63,341 nucleotides of DNA from an uncultured Clostridia bacterium (lineage in GTDB: Bacteria; Bacillota; Clostridia; Christensenellales; CAG-138), in NCBI GenBank assembly GCA_946411635.1, contig CAMKES010000012.1, forward strand, positions 1 through 63,341. The letters are read 5' to 3'. Numbering within the stretch: the stretch's first letter is position 1; every line of letters starts with the position of its first letter. The position numbers and the translations under genes were made by a program. The notes beneath the pieces were generated by a model that was given only the letters and a program-made list of their open reading frames with translations, did not search any database and was not told where the DNA came from. This document shows positions 25,594-33,987 of the stretch, in pieces.

Positions 25594-26907
25594 ATGGGAC
25601 TTATCAAAGCCGGCATCGGCGCGTTGGGCGGCGTTCTCGCCGATCAATGGAAAGAGTTCTTCTACTGTGAAGCGCTCAGCAAAGACGTTCTGGTGACCAA
25701 GGGACAGAAGAGAGTCGGGGGCCGCTCCTCCAACACGAAGGGCAGCGACAACATCATCTCGAACGGTTCCGTCATTGCCGTCGCGGACGGTCAGTGCATG
25801 ATCATCGTGGAACAGGGCAAGGTCGTGGAGGTCAGCGCCGAACCCGGCGAATTCATTTACGACACCTCGACCGAACCGAGCATCTTCGCCGGCAGCCTCG
25901 GCAAGAGCATTCTGGAATCCTTCAAGACGCTCGGCCGCCGTTTCACCTTCGGCGGTGATACCGGCAAGGATCAGCGGGTGTATTACTTCAACACCAAGGA
26001 GATCATGGACAACAAGTTCGGCACGTCGAACCCGATCATGTTCCGCGTCGTCGACCGCAACATCAACCTCGACATCGACGTCAATCTCCGCTGCAACGGC
26101 GTCTATTCCTACCGGATGGTCGACCCGATCCTGTTCTACACGGAAGTCTGCGGCAACGTGTCCGGCGACTATCTGCGCAGCGAGATCGACGCGCAGCTGA
26201 AGACCGAGTTCGTCAACGCGCTGCAGCCCGCCATGGCGAAGATCTCGGACCTCGAAGTCCGTCCGAACCAGGTCCCGGCGCACACCACCGAGCTCTGCGA
26301 CGCGATGAACGTCGAGCTTTCGAAGCTCTGGGGCGAGAAGAGAGGCCTTGAGGTCGTCTCCATCGCGATGAACCCGATCACGCTGACCGAAGAGGACGCC
26401 GAGATGATCAAGGCCGCGCAGCGCGCCGCGATCAACCGCGATCCGACGATGGCGGCTGCGACCATGACGCAGGCGAGCGCGGAGGCCATGAAGGCTGCCG
26501 CGTCCAACACGAACGGTTCCATGGCCGGCTTTATGGGCATGGGCATGGTCGGCAACGTCGGCGGCGCAATGGGCAACACCACCGCGGCTCTGTTCCAGCA
26601 GGGACAGGCGCAGAAGGAAGCCCAGGCGGCGGCGCAGGCACAGGCGGCCAACACGTGGGTCTGCCCGACCTGCGGCAAGCCCGCGACCGGCAATTTCTGC
26701 CCCGAGTGCGGCGCAAAGAAGCCCGCTCCCGCCGGCAGCTGGACCTGCGCGTGCGGCGCGGTGAACACCGGCAAGTTCTGCACGCAGTGCGGCACGAAGA
26801 AGCCCGAAGAAGCCGTCGTGCGCTGCCCGAAGTGCGGCTATACGCCCGCGGATCCCGCCAATCCGCCGAAGTTCTGCCCCGAATGCGGCAGCCGCTTTGA
26901 GGCGTAA
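25594..26907 (+). CDS. SPFH-domain protein with C-terminal zinc ribbons (YdjI-like)
   Basis: A 437-residue protein. Residues about 30-290 form an SPFH (band-7-like) domain typical of the virion-core/YdjI type. An Ala/Gln-rich segment (about 330-350) follows, then three short zinc ribbons: CPTCGK...CPECGAKK, CACG...CTQCGTKK and CPKCG...CPECGSRF. In Bacillus, YdjI works with YdjG and YdjH in a PspA-associated membrane-stress complex; homologues of both follow here in order. AAAGGAG precedes the ATG. No PspA gene is nearby. Confidence 0.88.
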   Translation: MGLIKAGIGALGGVLADQWKEFFYCEALSKDVLVTKGQKRVGGRSSNTKGSDNIISNGSVIAVADGQCMIIVEQGKVVEVSAEPGEFIYDTSTEPSIFAGSLGKSILESFKTLGRRFTFGGDTGKDQRVYYFNTKEIMDNKFGTSNPIMFRVVDRNINLDIDVNLRCNGVYSYRMVDPILFYTEVCGNVSGDYLRSEIDAQLKTEFVNALQPAMAKISDLEVRPNQVPAHTTELCDAMNVELSKLWGEKRGLEVVSIAMNPITLTEEDAEMIKAAQRAAINRDPTMAAATMTQASAEAMKAAASNTNGSMAGFMGMGMVGNVGGAMGNTTAALFQQGQAQKEAQAAAQAQAANTWVCPTCGKPATGNFCPECGAKKPAPAGSWTCACGAVNTGKFCTQCGTKKPEEAVVRCPKCGYTPADPANPPKFCPECGSRFEA

Positions 26908-26931
26908 TCGTCCCTGCGACACCCACGTATA

Positions 26932-26960
26932 AAAGGGTGCGGAGCACCTCCGCACCCTTT
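26932..26960 (+). terminator. Strong intercistronic hairpin, weak terminator
   Basis: A 13-bp stem AAAGGGTGCGGAG/CTCCGCACCCTTT with a CAC loop ends in only TTTCTT. It may attenuate transcription or protect mRNA between the YdjI-like and YdjG-like genes, setting their ratio. Confidence 0.6.
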
Positions 26961-26987
26961 CTTCCATCTTGCATATAAGGAGGATCT

Positions 26988-28100
26988 ATGCCTCAGCAAT
27001 TATTGGAATACAGATGCCCCGCGTGCGGCGCGTCGCTGCAGTTCGACAGCGCCTCGCAGCAGGTCGTCTGCCCGTACTGCGACTCGTCGTTTTCGCCGCA
27101 GTCGCTGATCGATTACGACGCGTTTCTAAAGCAGGACGCCGCAAACGAACAGAGCGATTCGTGGAAAAAGGACCCGAACGTCTGGGAAAAGGACGAAGCG
27201 ACCGGTCTGAACGTTTACGTGTGCGCGGCTTGCGGCGGCGAGGTGCTCGGCGACGATACGCTTGCCTCCGCGCGGTGTCCGTTCTGCGACAACACGGTCA
27301 TCATGAAGCGGCAGTTTACCGGCGAATGGAAGCCGGATCTCGTGCTGCCGTTCAAGCTCGACCGCAAGGCGGCGCAGGACGCGTTCCGCAAACACATGCA
27401 CGGCAAAAAACTGCTCGCGAAGGCGTTCCGTTCCGAATCGAACATCGAGGAGATCAAGGGCATTTACGTGCCGTTCTGGCTGTTCTCGACGGATCTGTCC
27501 GTCAGCGCGCGCTATAAGGGCGCACGCTCGCGGGCATGGACCTCCGGCGGCTACGATTATCTGGAAACCACGAACTACGCGCTGCTGCGTACGGCGGACG
27601 CACACTTCACGCGGCTGCCCGTCGACGGGTCCGAAAAGATGGACGACGCGCTGATGGATTCTCTGGAGCCGTTCGATTTCAGTGAGGCGGTCGATTTTCA
27701 GACGGCGTATCTGTCGGGCTTCTTCTCCGACCGTTACGACGTCGAGGCGGACATCAGCGTCGAACGCGCAAAGACGCGGTTCAACCGAACGATCTCACGT
27801 CTGATGTCCTCGACGACGACCGGATTCAACTCGGTCGCGCTGGAGACCTCGTCGATGGCGGAGCGCAACAACGTGCGCGAATACGCGCTGCTGCCCGTGT
27901 GGCTTCTGCACGTGCGCTGGAAGGGCAAGCTGTACACCTTTGCCATGAACGGCCAGACCGGCAAGCTCGTCGGCGACCTGCCGATCGACAAAGCGCAGGT
28001 CCGGAAGTACTGGTTCCTGTACGGCCTGCTGTTCGCGGGTCTGTTCGCCGGCGCGGTCGTGCTCGGTCATTTTCTCGGATGCGGAGGTGGCTGCCTGTGA
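26988..28100 (+). CDS. TFIIB-type zinc-ribbon membrane protein (YdjG-like)
   Basis: A 370-residue protein. An N-terminal zinc ribbon (CPACG...CPYCDSSF, about residues 10-35) is followed by a second one (CAACG...CPFCDN, about 79-105). A soluble domain contains GIYVPFWLFS and LPVWLLHVRWKGK. One C-terminal transmembrane helix (about 340-362) precedes the tail GCGGGCL. This matches B. subtilis YdjG, which anchors the YdjH/YdjI complex to the membrane. GGAGG precedes the ATG, and the stop overlaps the TPM gene start (GTGA). Confidence 0.86.
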   Translation: MPQQLLEYRCPACGASLQFDSASQQVVCPYCDSSFSPQSLIDYDAFLKQDAANEQSDSWKKDPNVWEKDEATGLNVYVCAACGGEVLGDDTLASARCPFCDNTVIMKRQFTGEWKPDLVLPFKLDRKAAQDAFRKHMHGKKLLAKAFRSESNIEEIKGIYVPFWLFSTDLSVSARYKGARSRAWTSGGYDYLETTNYALLRTADAHFTRLPVDGSEKMDDALMDSLEPFDFSEAVDFQTAYLSGFFSDRYDVEADISVERAKTRFNRTISRLMSSTTTGFNSVALETSSMAERNNVREYALLPVWLLHVRWKGKLYTFAMNGQTGKLVGDLPIDKAQVRKYWFLYGLLFAGLFAGAVVLGHFLGCGGGCL

Positions 28101-29359
28101 AACGGATCTTTGTTCTTCTGCTGATCGCGGCGCTCGTGCTGCTTCCCGTTTCCGCGGCGTTCGCGGACGGCGAATCGGACGCGTTCGAGGTTCCGGAGTA
28201 TATTGCGAAAACCGACGGCGGCAAGCCGGCGCTGGTCGACGAATGCGGACTGCTTTCCGCCGACGAAGCCGAAGCGCTTTCGAAGCGTCTCGTTGAGATC
28301 GGGACCGCCTATCAGTGCGACGTGATCATCGTGACCGTGCCGGATCTCGGATATAAGACCGCCGAGGAATATGCGGACGATTATTTCGATTATAACGGCT
28401 ACGGCTACGGCGCGACGCCCGACGAGACCGGCAAAACGATCGACGGCGACGGCATTCTGCTGCTGCTCTCGATGGCGGACCGCGACTTTGCGATCGGCAC
28501 GAGCGGTTACGGGATCACGGCGTTCACCGATTACGGCATCCAGACGTATCTGGAGCCGGCGTTTTTGCCGTACCTCGGAAACAACGATTACAGCCAAGGC
28601 TTCCGGGTCTTTGCAAACGACTGTGAAAAGCTGCTCCGAATGGCGCGCGACGGCATGCCGTACGACGTCACGCATATCCTTGCGGATCCGCTGTATATGA
28701 CGCAGACGGAGCTTACGAATGCGAACAGCCGCGCGGAGGTCTATGAGCCGAACTACGGCATCGCGGCCTACTTCTTCCGCATTGCGGACGCGAACGATCT
28801 TGACGCGTTTGCAAAGCGGTTCATGAGCGAACGCGTTTCGGAAGGGGATTGTATCCTGTTCGCCGCGAACGCGACGGAGCATAAGATCTTCCTGCGCGGC
28901 TCCGACGCCGAGCAAAAGTTCGACGACGCGGACCTCAAGGCGATCGAGGAGGCGGTCGTGCCGTACCTCGACGCGGGCGACACGAACGGCGCCGTCACGA
29001 CGTATCTGGATCGTTGCGAATCGATCTTCAAGCGGCATCCGATCAACCTCTTCGCGCTGATCGCCTCGCTGTTCGGCGGCGGCGTGCTGGCGATCGGTCC
29101 CGTCAACAAAATGAAGCGGCAGATGACGAGCGTTTCGAAGCAGACGAGCGCGGACAGCTATCTCGCGCCGCAGTCCTTCATGCTGAAGCAGAACAGCGAC
29201 GTGCTGCTCGGCTCGCACGTGTCGCGCAGCGTCCACGTGGTGCAGACCTCGTCCGGCAGCGGCGGACGCGGCGGCGGGGGCGGCGGCTTCCACGGCGGCA
29301 GCTCGACGCATACGTCGTCCTCCGGCGGTACGCACGGCGGGCATTCCGGCAAGTTCTGA
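28097..29359 (+). CDS. TPM-domain membrane protein (YdjH-like)
   Basis: A 420-residue exported protein. It has a signal peptide (VKRIFVLLLIAALVLLPVSA), a TPM domain (about residues 45-195, LVDECGLLSADEAEAL to FANDCEKLLR), a later transmembrane helix (about 316-336) and a Gly/Ser/His-rich tail. The GTG at 28097 overlaps the YdjG-like stop by 4 nt and follows GGAGGTG. In the Bacillus model the TPM domain faces outside and assembles with YdjG. The Gly-rich tail is typical of this family. Confidence 0.85.
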   Translation: MKRIFVLLLIAALVLLPVSAAFADGESDAFEVPEYIAKTDGGKPALVDECGLLSADEAEALSKRLVEIGTAYQCDVIIVTVPDLGYKTAEEYADDYFDYNGYGYGATPDETGKTIDGDGILLLLSMADRDFAIGTSGYGITAFTDYGIQTYLEPAFLPYLGNNDYSQGFRVFANDCEKLLRMARDGMPYDVTHILADPLYMTQTELTNANSRAEVYEPNYGIAAYFFRIADANDLDAFAKRFMSERVSEGDCILFAANATEHKIFLRGSDAEQKFDDADLKAIEEAVVPYLDAGDTNGAVTTYLDRCESIFKRHPINLFALIASLFGGGVLAIGPVNKMKRQMTSVSKQTSADSYLAPQSFMLKQNSDVLLGSHVSRSVHVVQTSSGSGGRGGGGGGFHGGSSTHTSSSGGTHGGHSGKF

Positions 29360-29391
29360 GCCGGAAAAACCCCGAAATCCCTGCAGTTCCA

Positions 29392-29428
29392 CGCACGGTA
29401 GAGTTCCGCAACGGGATTCTACCGTGCG
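29392..29428 (+). terminator. Long hairpin terminator after the Ydj-like cassette
   Basis: An 11-bp perfect stem CGCACGGTAGA/TCTACCGTGCG extends inward through G-U pairs to a CAA loop (about 17 pairs), followed by ATTTTC. It is the probable end of the cassette transcript. The T-run is short. Confidence 0.65.
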
Positions 29429-29465
29429 ATTTTCATATCGTAGAGAAGAAAATTTTCCGGATGCA

Positions 29466-29495
29466 TTGCGTTTCCGGTGCGTTTGCCTTTATAAT
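29466..29495 (+). promoter_or_regulatory. Promoter of degV
   Basis: TTGCGT (29466-29471), an 18-bp spacer and a perfect TATAAT (29490-29495), 35 bp before the degV ATG. Confidence 0.75.
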
Positions 29496-29530
29496 AAAAT
29501 CAGAAATATGCGCAAGACGGGAGAGGACCT

Positions 29531-30415
29531 ATGCACGATTACATTCTGAGCTGCTGCTCGGCCGCCGACGTTACGCAGGAAAAGCTGGACGCCATGGACG
29601 TCCGCCTGCTCTGCAACGATTTTTCGATGGACGGCGTTCCATTTAAGGACGACCTCGGCAAGACGATGACGTACGGCGAATTTTACGACCGCATCCGCGC
29701 GGGCGAAAAGGGCGTAACGAGCCAGATCACGCCCGCCGAATACATCGAGTATTTCACGGATCTGTTCGAGAGGGAGGGCAAGGACGTGCTGCACGTCTGC
29801 CTCTCGAGCGGGTTGAGCGGCACGTATCAGTCCGCGCTGAACGCCGCGGCCGTTCTTCGCGAACGCTTCCCGGAGCGCAGGCTCTATATCGTCGACTCGC
29901 TCGGCGCGTCCTCCGGCTACGGACTGCTGGTTGCGACGCTCGCGGCGATGCGCGACGCGGGAAAGCCGATCGAAGAGGTGTATGAATGGGCGACCGAAAA
30001 CCGTCTGCGCGTGCAGCATCTGTTCTGTTCGACGACGCTGACCTATTACGTGCGCGGCGGACGCATCTCGGCGACCGCGGGACGGATCGGGAATCTTCTG
30101 GGCATCTGCCCCGTCATGCGCATGGACCGGCCGGGACACCTCACCATCCATTCGCGCGTCCGCACCAAGAAGCGCGCGCTGCGCGCGCTCGTCGATCAGA
30201 TGGCGGAGCTTGCGGACGGCGGCGAGCAGTACAGCGGCCGCGTGTTCATCAGCCATTCGGACTGCCTTGAGGACGCGCTGAGCGTCAAGGCGCAGATCGA
30301 GGAGCGGTTCAAGAACATCGACGGCGCGATCGAGGTCTACATGATCGGCATGACCATCGGCTGTCACGCCGGTCCCGGCACCGTCGCGGTGTTCTTCTAC
30401 GGTAAGGAGCGATAA
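29531..30415 (+). CDS. DegV-family fatty-acid-binding protein
   Basis: A 294-residue two-domain protein. KGVTSQITPAEYIEYF, HVCLSSGLSGTYQSA and IYIVDS-like RLYIVDSLGASSG line the lipid-binding cleft. The C-terminal domain has GRISATAGRIGNLLGICPVM and the closing IGCHAGPGTVAVFF. DegV (FakB-type) proteins bind fatty acids; those paired with FakA present them for phosphorylation. No fakA is nearby, so partnership is unknown. GGGAGAGG precedes the ATG. It is a monocistronic unit. Confidence 0.9.
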   Translation: MHDYILSCCSAADVTQEKLDAMDVRLLCNDFSMDGVPFKDDLGKTMTYGEFYDRIRAGEKGVTSQITPAEYIEYFTDLFEREGKDVLHVCLSSGLSGTYQSALNAAAVLRERFPERRLYIVDSLGASSGYGLLVATLAAMRDAGKPIEEVYEWATENRLRVQHLFCSTTLTYYVRGGRISATAGRIGNLLGICPVMRMDRPGHLTIHSRVRTKKRALRALVDQMAELADGGEQYSGRVFISHSDCLEDALSVKAQIEERFKNIDGAIEVYMIGMTIGCHAGPGTVAVFFYGKER

Positions 30416-30428
30416 AAACAGGCAAACG

Positions 30429-30456
30429 AAAAGAGCAGGCAAACGCCTGCTCTTTT
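30429..30456. terminator. Bidirectional terminator between degV and the LCP gene
   Basis: Stem AAAAGAGCAGGC/GCCTGCTCTTTT with an AAAC loop, giving T-runs on both strands. It serves degV (plus) and the LCP operon (minus). Confidence 0.88.
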
Positions 30457-30469
30457 TGAATGCCGAAGC

Positions 30470-31567
30470 TTATTCTTTTCCGTACAGCGCCTGCTTCAGA
30501 AGGATGCGGTTCTTTTCGAACTCCGGAAGCAGCGCGTATGAACCGTCCACGTTCAATTCGGTGTAGGAGCCGTCGAACGGCAGTCGGAGCGTGGCGAACG
30601 TCAGCTCGTCCGAGACCGCCATCTCGTATCCGACGCCGCGGAGCGTTTCGAAATCGACGTTCGTGCTGATGCTCTTGAAGATCGTGCGGAAGAACGGATA
30701 CAGGAACGTGCTGTCGAACTTGTCCTGCATATAGTCGAACGCGTCGTGCACGATCTCGACCTGCTTGTCCGCTCTGCCGAGGTCGCCCTTGTTGTCGGAC
30801 GTGCGGTCGAGCAGCAGCGTGACGATCTGTTTTCCGGACAGCTGCCGTCTTCCGGCGGTCAGGTCGGACCCGCAGGCGGCGTTGATCGTCGCGGCCTCCG
30901 CTTCGGTCAGCGTCGCGGGGATGCCGCCGATGTCGTCCGCAAGGATCGCAAGCTCGTCCGTGCCGGTGATGACGTAATTCTGGATATCCAGCTCAAAGAC
31001 GTCGTTGATCGTGTTGATCAGCATGCCGATGCCGCCGCGCGAATACGCGGTGTTCACACGCTTCCATTCGCTTTCGGAAAGCGGAACGAGCGTGTCGCGC
31101 GCGACCGAGACGACCGTGAATTTCTGCTGCAGCTGGTTATAGGACGCGATAAACATCATGTCCGTCTGCTTTTCCGACGAAGAGACCGAGCCGTTCTGCA
31201 CGACGATCAGCATGGTGAAGATGAACCGGTCGATCTTTTTCTGTTCGTAGATCGGCACCTCTTTGATCTCGCCGGACTCGTAATAGTCGGTGTCCTTGCT
31301 CATCGCTTCGTTGAACAGTTCCGCGTCGGGCGTGGGCAGCGCGTTCACGTCGATCGGACCGTCCTTGCGCTCCGCAAAGCCGGGACCGCACGAAGCGATC
31401 TTGAAGCCCTTGCTGTCACACGAGAAGAAGCGCAGGTCGCGGCACATCTGCACCTTGTTGTGCCCGACGATCGCGGCGAGCACGGCGAGCAGAAGGAACG
31501 CGATGCACAGCGAAAAGAAAGCGATCCGCAGTTTCCGGTTCGGTTTTTGCTGTTTTTCCGTTTCCAT
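30470..31567 (-). CDS. LCP-family (LytR-CpsA-Psr) glycopolymer ligase
   Basis: A 365-residue membrane protein with a cytoplasmic basic N-terminus, one transmembrane helix (about 13-35) and an extracellular LCP domain. Visible LCP signatures are TVVSVARDTLVPL, KRVNTAYSRGGIGMLI and the Arg-rich GDLGRADKQ. LCP enzymes transfer undecaprenyl-linked wall polymers onto peptidoglycan. Its location beside the glycopolymer operon (33988-44298) suggests it anchors that polymer. GAGGTGA precedes the ATG, and it ends the lipoprotein operon at a strong terminator. Confidence 0.85.
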   Translation of the reverse strand: METEKQQKPNRKLRIAFFSLCIAFLLLAVLAAIVGHNKVQMCRDLRFFSCDSKGFKIASCGPGFAERKDGPIDVNALPTPDAELFNEAMSKDTDYYESGEIKEVPIYEQKKIDRFIFTMLIVVQNGSVSSSEKQTDMMFIASYNQLQQKFTVVSVARDTLVPLSESEWKRVNTAYSRGGIGMLINTINDVFELDIQNYVITGTDELAILADDIGGIPATLTEAEAATINAACGSDLTAGRRQLSGKQIVTLLLDRTSDNKGDLGRADKQVEIVHDAFDYMQDKFDSTFLYPFFRTIFKSISTNVDFETLRGVGYEMAVSDELTFATLRLPFDGSYTELNVDGSYALLPEFEKNRILLKQALYGKE

Positions 31568-31576
31568 TGCGTCACC

Positions 31577-31687
31577 TCAGATGATGAACAGGAAGAATAC
31601 GTCCAGCGCCAGCGCCGCCAGCGTCAAGATCGACATCACGACGATGCCGACGATCCATCCCGTCTTCTTCAATGTTTCTTTTTTCAT
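31577..31687 (-). CDS. 36-residue single-pass membrane protein
   Basis: A very short gene: a basic start MKKETLKKTG and then one hydrophobic helix to the end (LDVFFLFII). ATG at 31687 follows GGGGAG at good spacing. It lies 4 bp after the lipoprotein gene and 9 bp before the LCP gene. The tight packing and good ribosome binding site argue that it is real. It could be a small partner of the LCP protein; there is no direct evidence. Confidence 0.65.
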   Translation of the reverse strand: MKKETLKKTGWIVGIVVMSILTLAALALDVFFLFII

Positions 31688-31691
31688 GGTG

Positions 31692-32798
31692 TTACTCCCC
31701 GTTGAACCGGTCCGCGTGCACGTTCGAAAGGTCGGGCGCGTTGCCTTCCGCATCGTATTCCGCAAACATCAGAAGATCCACGATGTTGCGGCCGGCGATG
31801 CCGTCTCCGTCCTTGTCCTTTCCGGACGGCGTGTTGATCGTTTTGCCCATGAACAGCATGACCGCGCTGTTGCCGCCGTCAAGGTTCATCGCTTCCGTAC
31901 AGCCGAGCGAAAGCATCAGGTCCGCCATTTCCTTTTCCGTGACGCCGATGGACGTCTTGGTGCGTCCGTCGACCGCCACGAGGATATAGTGTCCCGGCTC
32001 GCAGTATCCGAAAATGATGCGCGGATGCCGCTCGTTCTTCTTGAGGCCGGACGCGATCTCGCCGTTCTGGACGAGCACCGGTCCGAACTGCAGCGCGTGC
32101 CAGACGCCGCCGTGCGTTTTGTTTTCGTTGTTGTAATTGTAGGTCTGTTTCTTCGCGCGGTTGATCGTCTTGACCGTACCGTCGCGATAGATGATCAGCA
32201 CGCCGGAACGGAAGCGAATGTCGCTCTTTTCGACGTTCTTCTTGATCTGCACGCCGTTATGGATCACGAGGCCCGAATTCATCGTGCCGCTGACGCCGAA
32301 GATCGCGTGCTCGCGCTGTGCGAAGTGCTCCGGATCCTCGCGGCCCGAATTGAATTTTCCGTTGCCGATCCCCATCCGGAAGGTGTTGATGTTGCGGATC
32401 CAGACGTCCGCGACGTAATAGACGAGGCGGTTGTCCTCATCCTCGTGCCGCGTGATCGCAATGCGCAGCTCGTCGGACTGATAGCTGTAGTCCGCGCTGC
32501 CGCCGATATCGTGATCCGGGAAGCGGTCCTTCGAAACGTCGCCCTCCATCGGCGGGCGCGTGGTGATCGGCGTCGGTACGGGCGTCGGGTCCGGCGTCTG
32601 ATCCGGAAGCGCGCCTGCGGTATTTCCCGGTGCGGTGCTGCTGACGACGACGGTCTCCTCATCGGGATCGGCCGATGCAGGCGTCGCCGCGGAGACGATC
32701 TCCGTCGATTCGTCGTTTTGTCCGCCGCATGCGAACGTGCCGGCAAGAAGCAGCACGCACAAAGCGGCGGTGATGATTCTCTTATATTTTGTGATCAT
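31692..32798 (-). CDS. Phosphodiester-glycosidase-like (NAGPA domain) lipoprotein, copy 2
   Basis: A protein of about 368 residues. The signal ends LLAGTFAC, a lipobox, and a Pro/Thr-rich linker follows. The NAGPA-type domain shows DYSYQSDELRIAI, REHAIFGVSG, VAVDGRTKTSIG and AMNLDGGNSAVMLF. The family removes phosphodiester-linked sugars in animals; bacterial members are linked to exopolysaccharide metabolism. I chose ATG at 32798; a TTG at 32831 lacks a spaced ribosome binding site. It is paralogous to the next gene upstream. Confidence 0.82.
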   Translation of the reverse strand: MITKYKRIITAALCVLLLAGTFACGGQNDESTEIVSAATPASADPDEETVVVSSTAPGNTAGALPDQTPDPTPVPTPITTRPPMEGDVSKDRFPDHDIGGSADYSYQSDELRIAITRHEDEDNRLVYYVADVWIRNINTFRMGIGNGKFNSGREDPEHFAQREHAIFGVSGTMNSGLVIHNGVQIKKNVEKSDIRFRSGVLIIYRDGTVKTINRAKKQTYNYNNENKTHGGVWHALQFGPVLVQNGEIASGLKKNERHPRIIFGYCEPGHYILVAVDGRTKTSIGVTEKEMADLMLSLGCTEAMNLDGGNSAVMLFMGKTINTPSGKDKDGDGIAGRNIVDLLMFAEYDAEGNAPDLSNVHADRFNGE

Positions 32799-32827
32799 TT
32801 CGGTTTTGGTTTCCTTTCCGGAACGGA

Positions 32828-33841
32828 TCAATCCTGCGGCACACGGTCCGCAGTGATCTCATCCAGTGACGGTGCGTTCCCGTTTGCATCATATTCGGCA
32901 AACAGGAGCATATCCATCAGTTTTCTTCCGCCTTTCTCTTCTTCTTTGCTGTCGGGCTTCGGCGGATCATTGACGATCTTCCCCATGAACGTCATGATCG
33001 CGCTGTACCCGCCGTCGAGGTTCATCGCCTCTTTGCAGCCGAGCTCGGTCATGAGCTCGACCATCTCCAGATTGTTCATACCGATCGCATCCTTGCGCCG
33101 GCCGTCAACCGCGACCGCCACGTAATGGCCCGGTTCGTAATATCCGAAGATGATGCGCGAATGCCGGGTGGCATAGGTGTTGTAATTCGCATCGCTCGGC
33201 TTGCCGTCATGCACCAGCATCGGCCCGAACTGCCATGCGTGGACGATGCCCTTTTCCTGCGCGGCCGCAAGATCGAAGCTCGTCCGGCGCACCGTTTCCA
33301 TCGAGCCGTCGCGGTACAGGACCATGACGCCGGTATGCTTGTCGTCCAGTTTCTTTTTCAGAACACCGTCGTGGATCACGAGGCCCTTGTTGTAACTGCC
33401 GTTGATCGCCAGGATCGCGTGCTCGCGGGTCGAAAACGACTCCGCGTCTTCATTGCCGTGGTTGAACGCGCCGTTGCCGAAGCCCGCGCGGAAACAGCTG
33501 ATGTTTCGCATCCAGATATCCGCGACGTAGTAGATCGAGCAGATCTCCGGATCCTCGTACCGGCGGATCGCGATGCGCAGCTCGTCGGACTGATAACTGT
33601 AATCCGCGTCGACGCCGGTATCGTAATCCGGGAAGTTCTCAAAGCAGATGTCGCCTTCCTTCGGCGCGCGCGTCGGACGCGGCGTTGCCGTCGATTCGGG
33701 CGTCGCTTCGGCGACCGGTTCGGTTGCTGGCTTTTCCGAGGGCTCCGTGACCGGTTCTTCCTGCGTGTCGCGGCACGCGGCCGCGGCGATCAGCAGGCAG
33801 CCGAACAGGACCAGACATATCGTTTTTTTCAGAAGATCCAT
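32828..33841 (-). CDS. Phosphodiester-glycosidase-like (NAGPA domain) lipoprotein, copy 1
   Basis: A 337-residue paralogue of the downstream gene. The lipobox ends AAAAC (Cys23) and is followed by a Thr/Glu/Pro linker. Shared blocks include DYSYQSDELRIAI, REHAILAINGSYNKG, VAVDGRRKDAIG and AMNLDGGYSAIMTF. The LDGG loop is the conserved catalytic-region motif of the family. It is tethered to the outer face of the membrane. AGGAGGG precedes the ATG. It heads the operon that continues to the microprotein and the LCP ligase. Confidence 0.83.
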   Translation of the reverse strand: MDLLKKTICLVLFGCLLIAAAACRDTQEEPVTEPSEKPATEPVAEATPESTATPRPTRAPKEGDICFENFPDYDTGVDADYSYQSDELRIAIRRYEDPEICSIYYVADIWMRNISCFRAGFGNGAFNHGNEDAESFSTREHAILAINGSYNKGLVIHDGVLKKKLDDKHTGVMVLYRDGSMETVRRTSFDLAAAQEKGIVHAWQFGPMLVHDGKPSDANYNTYATRHSRIIFGYYEPGHYVAVAVDGRRKDAIGMNNLEMVELMTELGCKEAMNLDGGYSAIMTFMGKIVNDPPKPDSKEEEKGGRKLMDMLLFAEYDANGNAPSLDEITADRVPQD

Positions 33842-33887
33842 GGACGCCCTCCTTTCGTTCGTTTTCGGTCGACAGGTTTCCTTTTAT

Positions 33888-33916
33888 ATCTTATCCGAGA
33901 TTCGCGTTTTTTGCAA
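33888..33916 (-). promoter_or_regulatory. Promoter of the lipoprotein-LCP operon
   Basis: Minus-strand TTGCAA (33916-33911), 17-bp spacer and TAAGAT (33893-33888), about 47 bp before the first lipoprotein ATG. Confidence 0.72.
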
Positions 33917-33957
33917 GAGAAACGGCGAAGGTTTACCGAATTGCTACATTTATAACG

Positions 33958-33984
33958 AAAAACGGGAGGATCGCTCCTCCCGTT
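33958..33984 (-). terminator. Terminator of the glycopolymer operon
   Basis: A perfect 10-bp stem AACGGGAGGA/TCCTCCCGTT with a TCGC loop and a minus-strand T-run (A residues 33958-33962). It lies 3 bp after the last gene of the operon. Confidence 0.88.
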
Positions 33985-33987
33985 CCG

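Noticed and set aside
29392-29428. Inverted repeat considered as an insertion-sequence end
   Set aside because: The two arms are adjacent and form one hairpin right after an operon; no transposase or target duplication is present.
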